Below, piece after piece: positions 1-8,655 of a DNA stretch of 32,651 bases. How positions within the stretch are numbered: position 1 is the stretch's first letter; each line of letters starts with the position of its first letter. The notes beneath the pieces are model-generated. The model made no database searches, was not told where the DNA came from, and was given only the letters and a program-made list of their open reading frames with translations. The translations under genes were made by a program, and so were the position numbers. Origin of the DNA: Azolla pinnata (taxonomy: Eukaryota > Streptophyta > Polypodiopsida > Salviniales > Salviniaceae); assembly GCA_037176905.1 (NCBI GenBank), contig JBBBWG010002737.1, forward strand, positions 1-32,651, in the 5' to 3' direction.

Positions 1-84
1 AAGTCTGACGAGTTCGCCCAATTCTGCCGAGAACGCGGCATCAGACGCGAATTTACGGCTCCTTACAGTCCGGAGCAAAATTCG
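1..84 (+). pseudogene. Ty1/Copia integrase fragment, truncated at both ends
   Basis: Frame 1 reads SDEFAQFCRERGIRREFTAP followed by YSPEQNS. This matches the end of the Copia integrase core, where the family has a pattern like F..FC...GI.RE.TAPY.P.QNG. Similarity stops abruptly after the PEQNS codons at about base 84. The next codons run into AT-rich repeat and a stop at 97-99. The fragment is GC-rich compared with what follows, so the junction looks like an insertion or recombination breakpoint. The upstream part of the element lies outside the window. It is not functional as seen. Confidence 0.8.
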
Positions 85-1050
85 TACATATACTTGTAAA
101 TCCACTTGTAAATCAATTTCAAATGCATATTCGTCTATGTATGTACATGTCTAATACATACTTGCATGTTAGTTTATAGATATATATGCATATACTCGTA
201 AACTTTCATATATTTCATGGGTATTAACACGTAGATGTAGTTGTTTATGAACATGTAGATATATGGATTTATATTTCTATGTGCTCCGCTAATTCTATGG
301 ATATACTTCATTTTAGATTACAATAATTACATATTAACCTCATGTACATATACTTCATTTCTATGTGTATCTTAGACCAATTCGCTGTACCCCTAAATTG
401 TCTGAAATGAGCTGTAATGGGAGATAAGCATGTTGGTCGCGGTAAACAAGTGGTTAAAAATGCGGCAAAGATTAAATAGATAAGCGGTTAACTCACGGAA
501 ACTACGTTGCAAAAGTCACGGCAATAGTTGCTACAAAATCGCTGCAAAATTTGTTGCAACAGTCGCAACAATTCTGAATAATATCCAAATCCGCGGTAAA
601 ATTCCTAGCAATAGTTGCGGCAAAAATTGAAGATATACTTGTGGTAAAAGGTGCAGATAAGCTTGCGACAATAGTCACGGAAATTTTCCAGCTAAACTCC
701 CGTAAAACTGCAAAATTTTGAAGCAGGTATATTTTTGGCAATGAACGCATAAATGAAACCGGCGAAATTTCAAAAGTTTGTTGCCGCAAACTATCCATCT
801 AAGTTCGCGACAATGTCAGCGTCAATGTTCGCGGAAAATAAGTGGCTATAGTCGCAGCAAAATTGATATTCATCGTCGCACCAACTTAGTGGATGTGCTC
901 GCAGATATAGAAGAGGCTATATTCGCGGTTAATGTCACAGCAACATTCGCGGTACGGCTCGCGCAGAGGAAAAATGTTTACCACGACCTTGCCGCATCGC
1001 GGCAAAATCGCGCCAAAGTGTCGTGGCAAATAGCCCAATACCTTGTAGTG
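85..1050. repeat. AT-rich repeat family, copy 1, with CACTA-like right end
   Basis: Three blocks occur in order. Bases 85-330 are degenerate tandem TATACATGCATATTC-type repeats. Bases about 373-425 are a worn version of the tRNA-like block seen better in copy 2. Bases 425-1050 hold many short GCGGCAA/CGCGGTAA motifs, like the subterminal repeats of CACTA elements. The block ends CAATACCTTGTAGTG; read on the other strand this starts CACTACAAGG, a CACTA-type terminus. The same order and a near-identical end (CAATACCTTATAGTG) recur at 6260-8175. No protein is encoded. The left end is unresolved because the Copia fragment abuts it. Confidence 0.6.
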
Positions 1051-1349
1051 GACCTCTACTAAAAGTTTACCATAATTTTTATCGGTGTCCTAATGTTTTG
1101 GTTGCATGATGTGAAATGCATAGAAAAACCGAATGCTAAAGAAGACCTAGAAGAACACAAGAAAAATTAAAACAATAAAGCTAGCAATATATGGTAGATA
1201 AACCAATTCCTTTTGAAAGCATAGGTCATTGGATTGATTCCCATGTTGCCCTTTTCTTCTTTACTTTTTTAGTTTTCTTCTTACCTTTTTTTTTTTTTGC
1301 TACTTTTTTCGTCCTATGTATTTTTCTTATGACTATCCACTCCACAACC
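1051..1349. other. Unique-looking upstream sequence, no gene seen
   Basis: AT-rich sequence between the end of repeat copy 1 and the TATA box of the methyltransferase relic. It contains a T/C-rich run at about 1255-1330. I found no ORF, RNA gene or inverted repeat matching the terminus at 6109-6259. Confidence 0.5.
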
Positions 1350-1357
1350 TATATAAG
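1350..1357 (+). promoter_or_regulatory. TATA box of the ParB-methyltransferase relic
   Basis: TATATAAG lies about 270 bp upstream of the proposed ATG at 1625, followed by a purine patch and a CT/CCCTAA-rich leader. Spacing and context fit a plant RNA polymerase II promoter. This is an inference from sequence only. Confidence 0.45.
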
Positions 1358-1419
1358 AAGTGGCGTGCATAAAGGGAAAGGGAAGGGGAAAGAGCATATG
1401 CTCAGAAGAATATTTAAAC

Positions 1420-1710
1420 CCTAATACCTATTCCCAAAACCCAAATATCTATTTTCAAACCACTAATACCTTATTTCTAAACCTAATCTTATATATCTAA
1501 ACCCTAATACCTATTTCTAAAATCTTAATACCTACTTCCTAACCATTAATATCTTATTTCTAAACGCTAATCTTTTCTAAACTCTCTACTAAACCCTAAT
1601 CTCTTCTAATATCTCTTCTCTACCATGGACAAGCGAGTTGCAGCAGGCAAACGACCTTCCAGGTAGGCCATCCAAGAACTCATCTCTAACCCTAAAAAAA
1701 CCCTAAATCC
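1420..1710 (+). repeat. Degenerate AAACCCTAAT tract (telo-box-like leader)
   Basis: Repeats of AAACCCTAATACCTATTTCTA and worn variants run through the presumed 5' leader and continue past the first exon (AACCCTAAAAAAACCCTAAA near 1690). Perfect units resemble the plant telomere repeat read as CCCTAAA and the telo-box of plant promoters. The spacing is irregular with insertions of TACCTATTTC, so it is not a true telomere. It may be an expanded promoter motif or an interstitial telomeric relic. Confidence 0.55.
1625..1662 (+). pseudogene. Relic exon 1 (start codon exon)
   Basis: ATG in a good context (CTACCATGG) begins MDKRVAAGKRPS and ends TCCAG before GTAGGC. The split codon AG|T joins 2465 in exactly the frame of exon 2, which is why I accept this start. 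The peptide is basic. No stop occurs in this exon. Confidence 0.6.
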
Positions 1711-1739
1711 TGTACTGCATCATTTTTTTTTTATCAACG

Positions 1740-2300
1740 CACATCACCGTAATTTTCAAGCCGAAGGTAGGGCATGTCGATGCGCCGCATCGACCCGCAC
1801 TGCGCCACCCTGGAAAACAGGGCAGGTCGATGCGCCGCTTTGCGTGGCTACCCGTGCGTGGGCATGCCGTCGACGCATTGGCATGCTATGCATGGCAAAG
1901 CGGCACCCATGGCGCATGCAAGGGTCCATGCGCCATGGGTGGCGCCTTGCCATGCATGGCACGCCCATGCGTGGCATGACCTTCCACGGCATGCCAATGC
2001 ATGGTAATGCCCATGCATAGTTGCCATGCATGGTATGCAAATGCGTGGTTGCCATGCATGGGCATCCCACGCATGGCAGGTTGATGTGTCACATCAACCT
2101 GCCATGCATGGTATGCCTATGCATGGTTGCCATGCTTGGTATGCCGATTCATGGGCATCCCACGCATAGCAAGTCGATGCGTCGCATCGACCTACCCCGC
2201 ACCACCTTGAAACGCAAGGTAGGTCGATGCGCCGCATCGAATTGCCATGCTGGATCCATTTGGGAAGTAATTTCGATACCGCGCATCGATTTACCATGCA
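1740..2300. repeat. GC-rich hairpin and ATGCATGG repeat cluster inside intron 1 of the relic
   Basis: The block is built from interleaved copies of CCATGCATGG/GGCATGCCA and of a small hairpin. Perfect palindromes with a one-base centre lie at 2071-2107 (18-bp arms), 1776-1794 (9-bp arms, GTCGATGCG), 2173-2191 (9-bp arms) and 2224-2240 (8-bp arms). The segment at about 1788-1835 recurs at about 2187-2235. It is far richer in G+C than its surroundings. Apparent ORFs on both strands are by-products of the repeats. About ten CATGCA motifs match the plant RY element. Confidence 0.75.
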
Positions 2301-2382
2301 TCATGATTTGTTGCCTTGATTGTATGCAGGTTTTATCGTTATTTGTTTTCTAAACCCTAGCTGACATGTCGGAATGTATGCT

Positions 2383-2456
2383 CTATCAAATATTAATTCC
2401 TATTTTATAGAATTGTTTTCTATCAAATATTAATTCCTATTTTATAGAATTGTTTT
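2383..2456. repeat. Perfect 37-bp tandem duplication next to the intron-1 acceptor
   Basis: The unit beginning CTATCAAATATTAATTCC occupies 2383-2419 and repeats exactly at 2420-2456, ending 8 bp before the TTTGTAG acceptor. Two identical copies point to a recent event compared with the decayed coding sequence. Confidence 0.9.
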
Positions 2457-2464
2457 CTTTGTAG

Positions 2465-4165
2465 TCATGAGAGGACATTAGGGGATAAGGCTGAAGTTCC
2501 GGTGAAAAGAGTTAAACTCACATTTAAAGGCAGTCCAATTGGTCAACAATCAAAACAAATGCCCATCGCCACTAGTGAATCATCGAAGAGAGTGCTGTTT
2601 GAGGAATCGAGCCAGGCACTAATACCCTCTCAAAGACCTACCTGTATAACAGATTTCGCATGGTCCAAAAGACATGATGCAATTTGAATGGTCATTGCGT
2701 TATAAGGAGCAAGCATCAAGATTGATCTTAATTTTAGGAAAGGTAACGGGAGATGGCGTCATCAAATCCGACCATGTTTTTTCTTATGGGAGGGTTTTAC
2801 GCGTCTCGTCGACTATGAAGATGAAAACTCTCCAAATTTGATTATGAAATTGGAAACTTCCAAGGGTGAACAAAATATAACTCTCTCAGAGGTCAAACTT
2901 GTCTTAACAAGTTGTGAACCGCTAGAGCTTAGAAGAATGTTATCAAAATTAGATAATATTATTAGAACACTTCACTCGTTTATTTCGGGTCAAGCTGCTT
3001 TTGAAGTGGATTATAATACTTAAGACGATAAAGTTTTAGGTTCTGAATCACCATTGATTGAATCGCCTCCTCCAAGAATCCCAAAGAAATCGAGGACTCA
3101 AAAGGTGCAAAACAAGCAAAAAAAGACACAACAGAAGGAAGAATAATCTTCAAATAGTGAAGAATCAGAACCTAACAACATTCCAACAACAGATATCATT
3201 ACTCCCGGTGGTGAACTGTCATCAGGAATTATTGCTTCTGAACAGAATACAATTCGTCGGCAAATAATAAAGTCGAAGTTGGTAAAGAAAGGGCATACCT
3301 TTAGTTTGCCAATGACAATTATTAACATGCCTCCAGTTGATCTAACCACAGGGCGCAAGACATTAGAGATAAGGGAACCTCATAACCTTCATGTACAAAA
3401 CCTGAAGAAGAAAATGAATATCAACACACATGCAACTGTGGTTCCATTTTTAGTGATGGTTGATCCAGCGCAATGTGAAGATGTGGATGATTTTGATAAC
3501 ACCAATCCAGAAAAGTAAAACTATTTTGTTATTGGTGGATCACATTCAGCTGAAGCAAGGCGGCAATTGATAAAGGAACATCCTACAACATATTTTTTCA
3601 AGTATGTAGAATGTAAAATTTACATTGGTCTATCTGTAGACGAGGTGAAACTATTAGCATGGGATCATAATAATGATAATGATTATGAACAGAAGATGTC
3701 ATCGATTGAAAGGATCTGATTTTTTCACTATGAATATGTCGATGCATTGAAGCAATATGGACCAAAGCTTTACCCTGGCCTTCGTCGACAATGCTTGAAT
3801 GAAGTTGGCATTGTAGTGGATGACTCAATAAAATCAGATGGCCTTCGAAAGTATGAACCATGGTGCCAGTTAGCGTTCAAAGATGGTATTGTATGGGAAC
3901 TACAAGACGACATCTTCACGATGTGGGAATCCAAAGAAGTAAAAGGCCAAAAGGTAAAGAAAGGGAAGGTCGACCCACAAGTCGAAGCAAAAGCTGCAAA
4001 GAATAAGAAACAAGCCTTTATTATAGAAGAAGCAGCTTAAGATATGAAGCTAACACCCTGGAAATCCCTGCAGGGAATTAAAGATGAGACACTCCTTGTG
4101 TCAGTTTTATCTCAGGTGATATCAAAAGAACTTAGTCTTCATGATATGGTTCTTGAATTCTCTAA
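2465..4165 (+). pseudogene. Relic exon 2: N-terminal region and ParB-like domain
   Basis: One frame (codons starting at 2466) runs the whole exon with interrupting stops at 2685, 2703, 3021, 3144, 3516, 3717 and 4038. Flanking residues remain sensible on both sides of each stop. The region 2688-2837 may contain compensating frame changes, because another frame also reads plausibly (FEWSLRYKEQASRL). Residues HNLHVQNLKKKM and VPFLVMVD precede the VIGG-S-H core, as expected for a ParB N-terminal domain. The exon ends TCTAA before GTACAT. Confidence 0.75.
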
Positions 4166-4247
4166 GTACATATATTACATTGCTTTTGATGTTTCATTCA
4201 TTTGTTTACTGTGTGCTTCTCATAATTTTGTTATTTTGATTTTACAG

Positions 4248-4385
4248 TCACAAGGTTTATATGAAAATTAAAGAGGTTAGGATGAAGAAACTAGATTGTT
4301 CTAGTTGGGAACAAGTCCAAGAACAATATCCAGTTACTTCTTCATACAAATCGTTGCAGAATATTTTCGTGTTTTTCGAGATTGG
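4248..4385 (+). pseudogene. Relic exon 3
   Basis: Begins by completing AA|T and reads HKVYMKIKEVRMKKLDCSSW, then EQVQEQYPVTSSY. A one-base loss near 4350 moves the frame, after which it reads VAEYFRVFRDW and ends in phase 0 at GTAAAT. Phase 0 agrees with exon 4 (KPSRGKGSVGKIGDC). Confidence 0.6.
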
Positions 4386-4469
4386 GTAAATATTGCAACC
4401 TTTTCATAAAAACTATTGAATCTTATTACTGAATATTAATGATCACAATGATATATTTTTCTTGAGCAG

Positions 4470-4944
4470 AAACCAAGTCGGGGGAAAGGAAGTGTAGGGA
4501 AAATCGGTGACTGTCCGGTGACTGTCCAGAAGTATTCAATTTTCCCATTGAAAGAGCACAACAAGAGAAGTCACGATTGCTGGCATGGTAGTTGGATGTG
4601 GATACAACAAAGGTGTTGTTAAAATCATTTTCTCATCCCTTCGACAACCTGCATCCCCTGTCATATGGAGTGTTTTGTGGTAACGGAACGGAGATTTTGA
4701 AACTACTGCCAAGAAAAGACTATATGTTGCTAATTGCAGATATTCCATATGGCTTCTGACTGGCTCGTTCAAATAACGCCGAATAGCCTTACAAATATGC
4801 TCAGTTGGATAACATGGTCAAAGATTTTGCACAATTAACAACTGCTCCACTTTGGAGAGTTTTAATCTTATATAGTCGTGACCAGACATATTCAGTTCCG
4901 AAGGCTTTGCGAAATACATGCCACACAATGGAGGGCCTGACATG
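4470..4944 (+). pseudogene. Relic exon 4: methyltransferase motif IV
   Basis: Reads KPSRGKGSVGKIGDCP and then meets a direct duplication of GGTGACTGTCC (4507-4528) that breaks the frame. The downstream frame carries LLIADIPYGF, the D-P-P-Y/W-type catalytic motif with one proline changed to isoleucine. It continues with APLWRVLILYSRDQTY. Stops lie at 4757 and 4781. The exon ends ACATG before GTAATT. Confidence 0.65.
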
Positions 4945-5049
4945 GTAATTGTTTTATTTTTTTTATTAAACTTTTTATTTCTTAAATTTAGTGAATTGTT
5001 CTACTGTCTTTAGCACTTGCATTTTTACTAATCATTTGACTCCTTCCAG

Positions 5050-5341
5050 GGTGAAAACTATGTGAATCGTGGTTCATTTTTCCGGTGTGCTAGTAACACT
5101 TAGTCAACTAGTGTGGGTTTCTATGACCAGATCAGCAAGAAAAGAGTTCGAGAACACTACAACGAAAATGGTTTGTCAAGCACATTTTTTTCCCAGCGGT
5201 TACAAGAAAGTTGAGGCATGTTGCAGGCGACAAATCTTTGGTCAACCAACCCATATCAAAAACCGCAAAGATTAATTAATCGATTTCTGGACTTGTTCTC
5301 AAATGTCGATGATTGGGTTCTTGACCTCTTCTCTGGCACAG
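5050..5341 (+). pseudogene. Relic exon 5: methyltransferase SAM-binding motif I
   Basis: The relevant frame reads HYNENGLSSTFFSQRLQES and then NPYQKPQRLINRFLDLFS, followed by DDWVLDLFSGTG. The last part is motif I of N4/N6 DNA methyltransferases (usual form VLDPF.GSGT). The frame differs from the one given by the exon 4 junction, so an indel near 5050-5100 is likely. Two in-frame stops are present before NPYQKP. Confidence 0.7.
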
Positions 5342-5438
5342 GTATTGTTATCTTAATATTATTGTTTGTTTTTAGGTTTTTACTTATTGTATCGTGACTT
5401 GATATTTGACTAATTATTTGTTAATATCATGTAATAAG

Positions 5439-5766
5439 AACACTTTCTTGCGCCCTTAACAAGTTTAAAATTGTATTAGTTTACTATTGGATTAACCTCA
5501 AGTCAGTTTCATCAAGATGCGAATCAATCGAATATGGGAGTGTCCCGATGCTAATGAAGAAGTTGGTGCAAAGCAAATTGGTAATACTGAACGGTTTCAG
5601 GCCGCCCTTGGCTAATGAAGCGGGTGAATTTGGTGATCTTGATGATGCACCTTCTTGTGAGCCATTGGGACATGACAACGATGAACTTCCATAGCAAACA
5701 TCCGACCAACCGATCGTAGCCGATACAGAGAATATAGTGGAAGATGATGATTTGTTACTGATGTAA
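5439..5766 (+). pseudogene. Relic exon 6: C-terminal methyltransferase and acidic tail
   Basis: Short frames read TLSCALNKFK, then NCISLLLD and QVSFIKMRINRIWECPDANE, which fit the strand after motif I. After another frame change an acidic tail reads NEAGEFGDLDDAPSCEPLGH and later NIVEDDDLLLM before TAA at 5764-5766. The acceptor AATAAG is weak. Confidence 0.5.
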
Positions 5767-6108
5767 ATCAAAACTCTAAACTAATGTATTAGATCACTTT
5801 TGAATCTTATAATTTCCCAACCTTTGTTTGGATTGTCTTTTTTACCAAGTTCTATAATTTTTGACACTTTTATATTTTGAATCTAAAATATGATTCTGTG
5901 ATTTAAAGCAAGTTCATTCATGACTATATTTGACATTTTCTTAATGACATTTAAAATTGTTTTGATTTGTAAATTGTAAACTTATATAAACTGGTTGTTT
6001 TGATCTCAAATATACTTGAATACAAATGTTATTATCTATACATACAAGACATTTTTGTCTTATTTGTAGCTTTTTAGAATGTTGCTTATGATTTACACTT
6101 ACAAATTT
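5767..6108. other. AT-rich 3' flank of the relic, no gene seen
   Basis: No coding sequence. It lies between the relic stop codon and the repeated terminus and would be interior transposon sequence if that terminus belongs to the same element. The minus-strand ORF here has no recognisable features. Confidence 0.45.
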
Positions 6109-6259
6109 CACAAATTTGCTAGTTTCATAATACATGTATCATTACCAACCTTTAGAGATACATTAAACTTTTTTTCACATAAATTTTGCTTTAAAAAATA
6201 TATGTTTAAGGAATCTTAAAAGAGAATGCGCAATATTACTTGTTCTTCGCGCAATAGTG
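6109..6259 (-). mobile_element. CACTA-like transposon terminus, copy A (element body to the left)
   Basis: Read on the minus strand from 6259 inward it starts CACTATTGCGCGAAGAACA. The segment to 6109 matches the reverse complement of 32521-32651 over its whole visible length, with scattered substitutions and one gap of roughly 20 bp (about 6211-6230). Similarity between the two copies ends directly outside CACTA, which marks the element boundary. I found no matching left terminus near 1050-1600. Confidence 0.7.
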
Positions 6260-6667
6260 TTACATTCATATTCACCTATATATATTTACATTCATATTCG
6301 CGCTATAAGATCGATGAATATTTATCTGTATATGCATATATACATGCATATATGCCTGTATATGGATAGTCGGATGCATATTCATCTATATATGCATACA
6401 TACATGTATATTTACCCATATATACATACATACATTTATAGTCAGCTGTACATGCATAGCTACATATATATTCACCTGTATATGCATACATACGTACATA
6501 TACACATAAATATTCACATATTAAGGTATATTTACATCCACATGTAGATGTATATATGTATATGCAAATGTATAGATGCATATTGAGCTGTAGATAGACA
6601 GATAATTGGATTTGAACATTTTGGACCATAGTAAGGACATATTTCGTATATATATTATATAATTATA

Positions 6668-6730
6668 TGTTGGACTAATTGGATAAACCATTTTATTGTC
6701 CTAAATGAGATCATAGGTTCAAATCTGGCC
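6668..6730 (+). repeat. tRNA-like A/B-box block 1
   Basis: TGGACTAATTGG resembles a tRNA D-arm/A box and GGTTCAAATCT a T-arm/B box, with about 34 bp between them. No full cloverleaf is preserved, so this is a tRNA-derived (SINE-like) promoter relic and not a tRNA gene. Confidence 0.55.
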
Positions 6731-7239
6731 TTGCACAGTGTTGGAATAAATTTATGTTGCACACATAAGTAGCAAACATGTGATAACAACAGTAGTAAAA
6801 TTCATGGCAAACTTACAACAAATTTGGTGAATATTTACTACACATTTTGCCACAATGTTGCTGCAACATAGATGCTCTCTTTATTTAACATAGATGCAAA
6901 TTAGCTTATATTAGTATGTATTCACCTGTATATGTATACATACATGCATATTCATCGAATTATTAATTTTTTCATGCATATTTATATGTATATACATAGA
7001 TATACGCATATTCGTCTATATATCTACATGTTTGATTTATATTCGTAAACGGTTAAATACAGGCATATTCACTTGTATATTGAAACATACATACAGATTC
7101 ACCTGTAGATGTACATGTTTGATGTATATTCGCCTATATATGCATACAAACGTATATACTTTATATGGATAGATATATGGATATTGAATATTTGGGATCA
7201 TAACAAGAATATATTTAGTATATATATTACATAATTATA

Positions 7240-7300
7240 TATTTGATTGATTGGTAGACCACTTGATTGTGTCAAATGAGATTATGGGTTCAAATCTTGT
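7240..7300 (+). repeat. tRNA-like A/B-box block 2
   Basis: TTGATTGATTGGTAGACC followed by GGGTTCAAATC, the best B box of the three. Sequence around it (TATATATTA.ATAATTATAT before, GTCAAATGAGAT within) is shared with blocks 1 and 3. Confidence 0.6.
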
Positions 7301-7812
7301 TTGGGACTTACAATGGTGTAGCAAATTCGCACTAACGTCTATGTTATACAGCAAACATTGCGTCAAAAGCACGGTAATAGGAGCAGTAAAATTTGTGATA
7401 ACATAGTTAAACAAATTATCTTATATTAGCATGTATTCATCTAAATGTTCAGTTTTTCATGCATATTTGTGTGTACATACATAGATATATGCATATACAT
7501 GTTTGATGTATATTCACATTTAAACGTTTAGATAGAGGCATATTCACCTGTGTATTGACAAAAACACCTGTATATCCCAAGCGTATCCACACATACATGT
7601 ACATTCACCTTATATGGACATACCTGATTTATATTCACTTTTATATGCATTCATACATAATATTTACGCAAAAATATTCATATATTTAAGTATATTTGCA
7701 TGTATATTTAGATGTACACACGCATATTGATCTGTATATGAATAGATACATAGATATAGTACATTTCAGATAATAATAAAGATGTACATACAAAGATATA
7801 TTATATAATTAT

Positions 7813-7875
7813 ATCTTTGACCAACTGGTTAGATCACTTGATTTTGTCAAATGAGATCATTAGTTTAAATCTTGC
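7813..7875 (+). repeat. tRNA-like A/B-box block 3
   Basis: TTTGACCAACTGGTTAGATC keeps a good A-box shape and can pair a short anticodon-like stem (TTGA/TCAA). The B box has decayed to AGTTTAAATCT. Confidence 0.5.
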
Positions 7876-8175
7876 TTGTGACACAATGTTGTTATAAATG
7901 TGCATTAAATATGCAGCAAAGTTTGCTCCTATATCGTAGTAAAGGTTGCGGTAAACGAAAGGTTTAAAGTCGTGGCAAATCTACAGAGAATAATTTTGCA
8001 GCCGCAAGGTTGCAATAAATGGCACATCTATACTCCCGATAATGGTTGTGTCAAACTCGCAACAAACGATCTGATAATAGTCGTGGCAAAATTGACGCAA
8101 TTTGTTTTTAAAAAACCTACGACCTAAACACATCACGGCAAATGGTCATAGTAAACAACCCAATACCTTATAGTG

Positions 8176-8655
8176 AGATTGACATCGTCTTCTGTCTCCA
8201 TTATATATGGGTGATCAGGTATAGTTCTTACACCATCACATCAAGACTATTTGAGCATGTGATAAACTAGATTATCAACAATTAGGTCTTTTTGTCATTA
8301 CAGCGCGGATTTATGGTGCAACATTTCACCTTGAACTTCTTGCAGCAAATTTGTCACTTCATCCACTATTTCACAACTCTCTTTTGGAACCTTACACACC
8401 AGCTTGATTCCCAATTGTGTCGTGCCACCCCTGCCTCCTATCCTACTTCATAAAAACCCGGAATACGAGGTAACCTCCATTCTCGATTCTATGATTGTAC
8501 ACAATAAGTTGTATTATCTAGTTGATTAGAGCGATTGCACATGGGAACCCGTCGATAATGTTTATAATGCTCAACGACTTCCATCATCTTTATCTCAACA
8601 AACCTAGCCCTACATTATTAACTCCTTCCACTCGCCATTTTAAAAGGAGAGATAG
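8176..8655. other. Intergenic sequence with no recognisable gene
   Basis: Mixed-composition sequence between the repeat family and the LTR element. A 67-codon ORF at 8522-8725 overlaps the LTR and shows no recognisable features. Confidence 0.5.

Larger units (their letters stand above)
1625..5766 (+). pseudogene. Decayed ParB-domain/DNA N4/N6 methyltransferase gene, six exons
   Basis: Proposed exons: 1625-1662, 2465-4165, 4248-4385, 4470-4944, 5050-5341 and about 5439-5766. All introns are GT-AG; introns 2-5 are 82-105 nt and intron 1 is 802 nt. Exon 1 ends in phase 2 (AG) and joins exon 2 (T) in the frame that then stays open in long stretches to 4165. A charged N-terminus and KKSRTQK basic patch come first. 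A ParB/sulfiredoxin-like domain follows at about 3297-3716 (VIGGSHSAEARRQL, then GLSVDEVKLLAWDHNNDNDY). The methyltransferase part has motif IV as ADIPYG (4736-4753), NPYQKPQRLI (from 5248), motif I as VLDLFSGTG (5317-5341 plus next exon) and a downstream NCISLLLD/QVSFIKMRI segment. Motif IV before motif I is the permuted beta order of bacterial and phage enzymes. Stops occur at 2685, 2703, 3021, 3144, 3516, 3717, 4038, 4757 and later. An 11-bp duplication (4507-4528) and frame changes in exons 3, 5 and 6 add to the decay. Confidence 0.8.
6260..8175. repeat. AT-rich repeat family, copy 2, with tRNA-like units
   Basis: Long stretches of degenerate ATACATGCATATTCACCTGT repeats (6260-6600, 6900-7190, 7430-7740) alternate with tRNA-like blocks. 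The part after 7900 has GCGGTAA/GGCAAA motifs and ends CAATACCTTATAGTG at 8175, matching the end of copy 1 at 1050. The units recur with a period near 570 bp. Tyr/Ile/Met/His-rich ORFs on both strands at 6257-6629 are translations of the repeat. Confidence 0.7.

Noticed and set aside
1756..2353. Overlapping ORFs on both strands, rich in Met, His, Cys and Ala
   Set aside because: They translate the palindromic ATGCATGG/GCATGCC repeats inside intron 1 of the relic and show no domain.
2502..4271. A set of separate small genes in one frame
   Set aside because: They share one frame and continuous domain similarity, so they are pieces of one interrupted gene.
2465..5766. Alternative genetic code (stop read as Gln/Arg)
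   Set aside because: TAA, TAG and TGA all interrupt, together with frame-breaking indels, while LTN1 in the same window uses the standard code.
1625..5766. Bacterial restriction-modification locus or bacterial contamination
   Set aside because: The segment has introns with plant borders, a TATA box and AT-rich plant repeats on both sides; no restriction gene is near.
6257..6629. Tyr/Ile/His-rich ORFs of about 100 codons on both strands
   Set aside because: Direct translation of TATACATGCATATTC repeats; open on both strands only because of composition.
7286..7296. Functional tRNA gene
   Set aside because: B box is good but acceptor stem and full cloverleaf are absent; the block repeats within a satellite-like unit.
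6260..7760. CRISPR-like array
   Set aside because: Repeats are degenerate and without uniform spacers; the setting is a plant nuclear genome.
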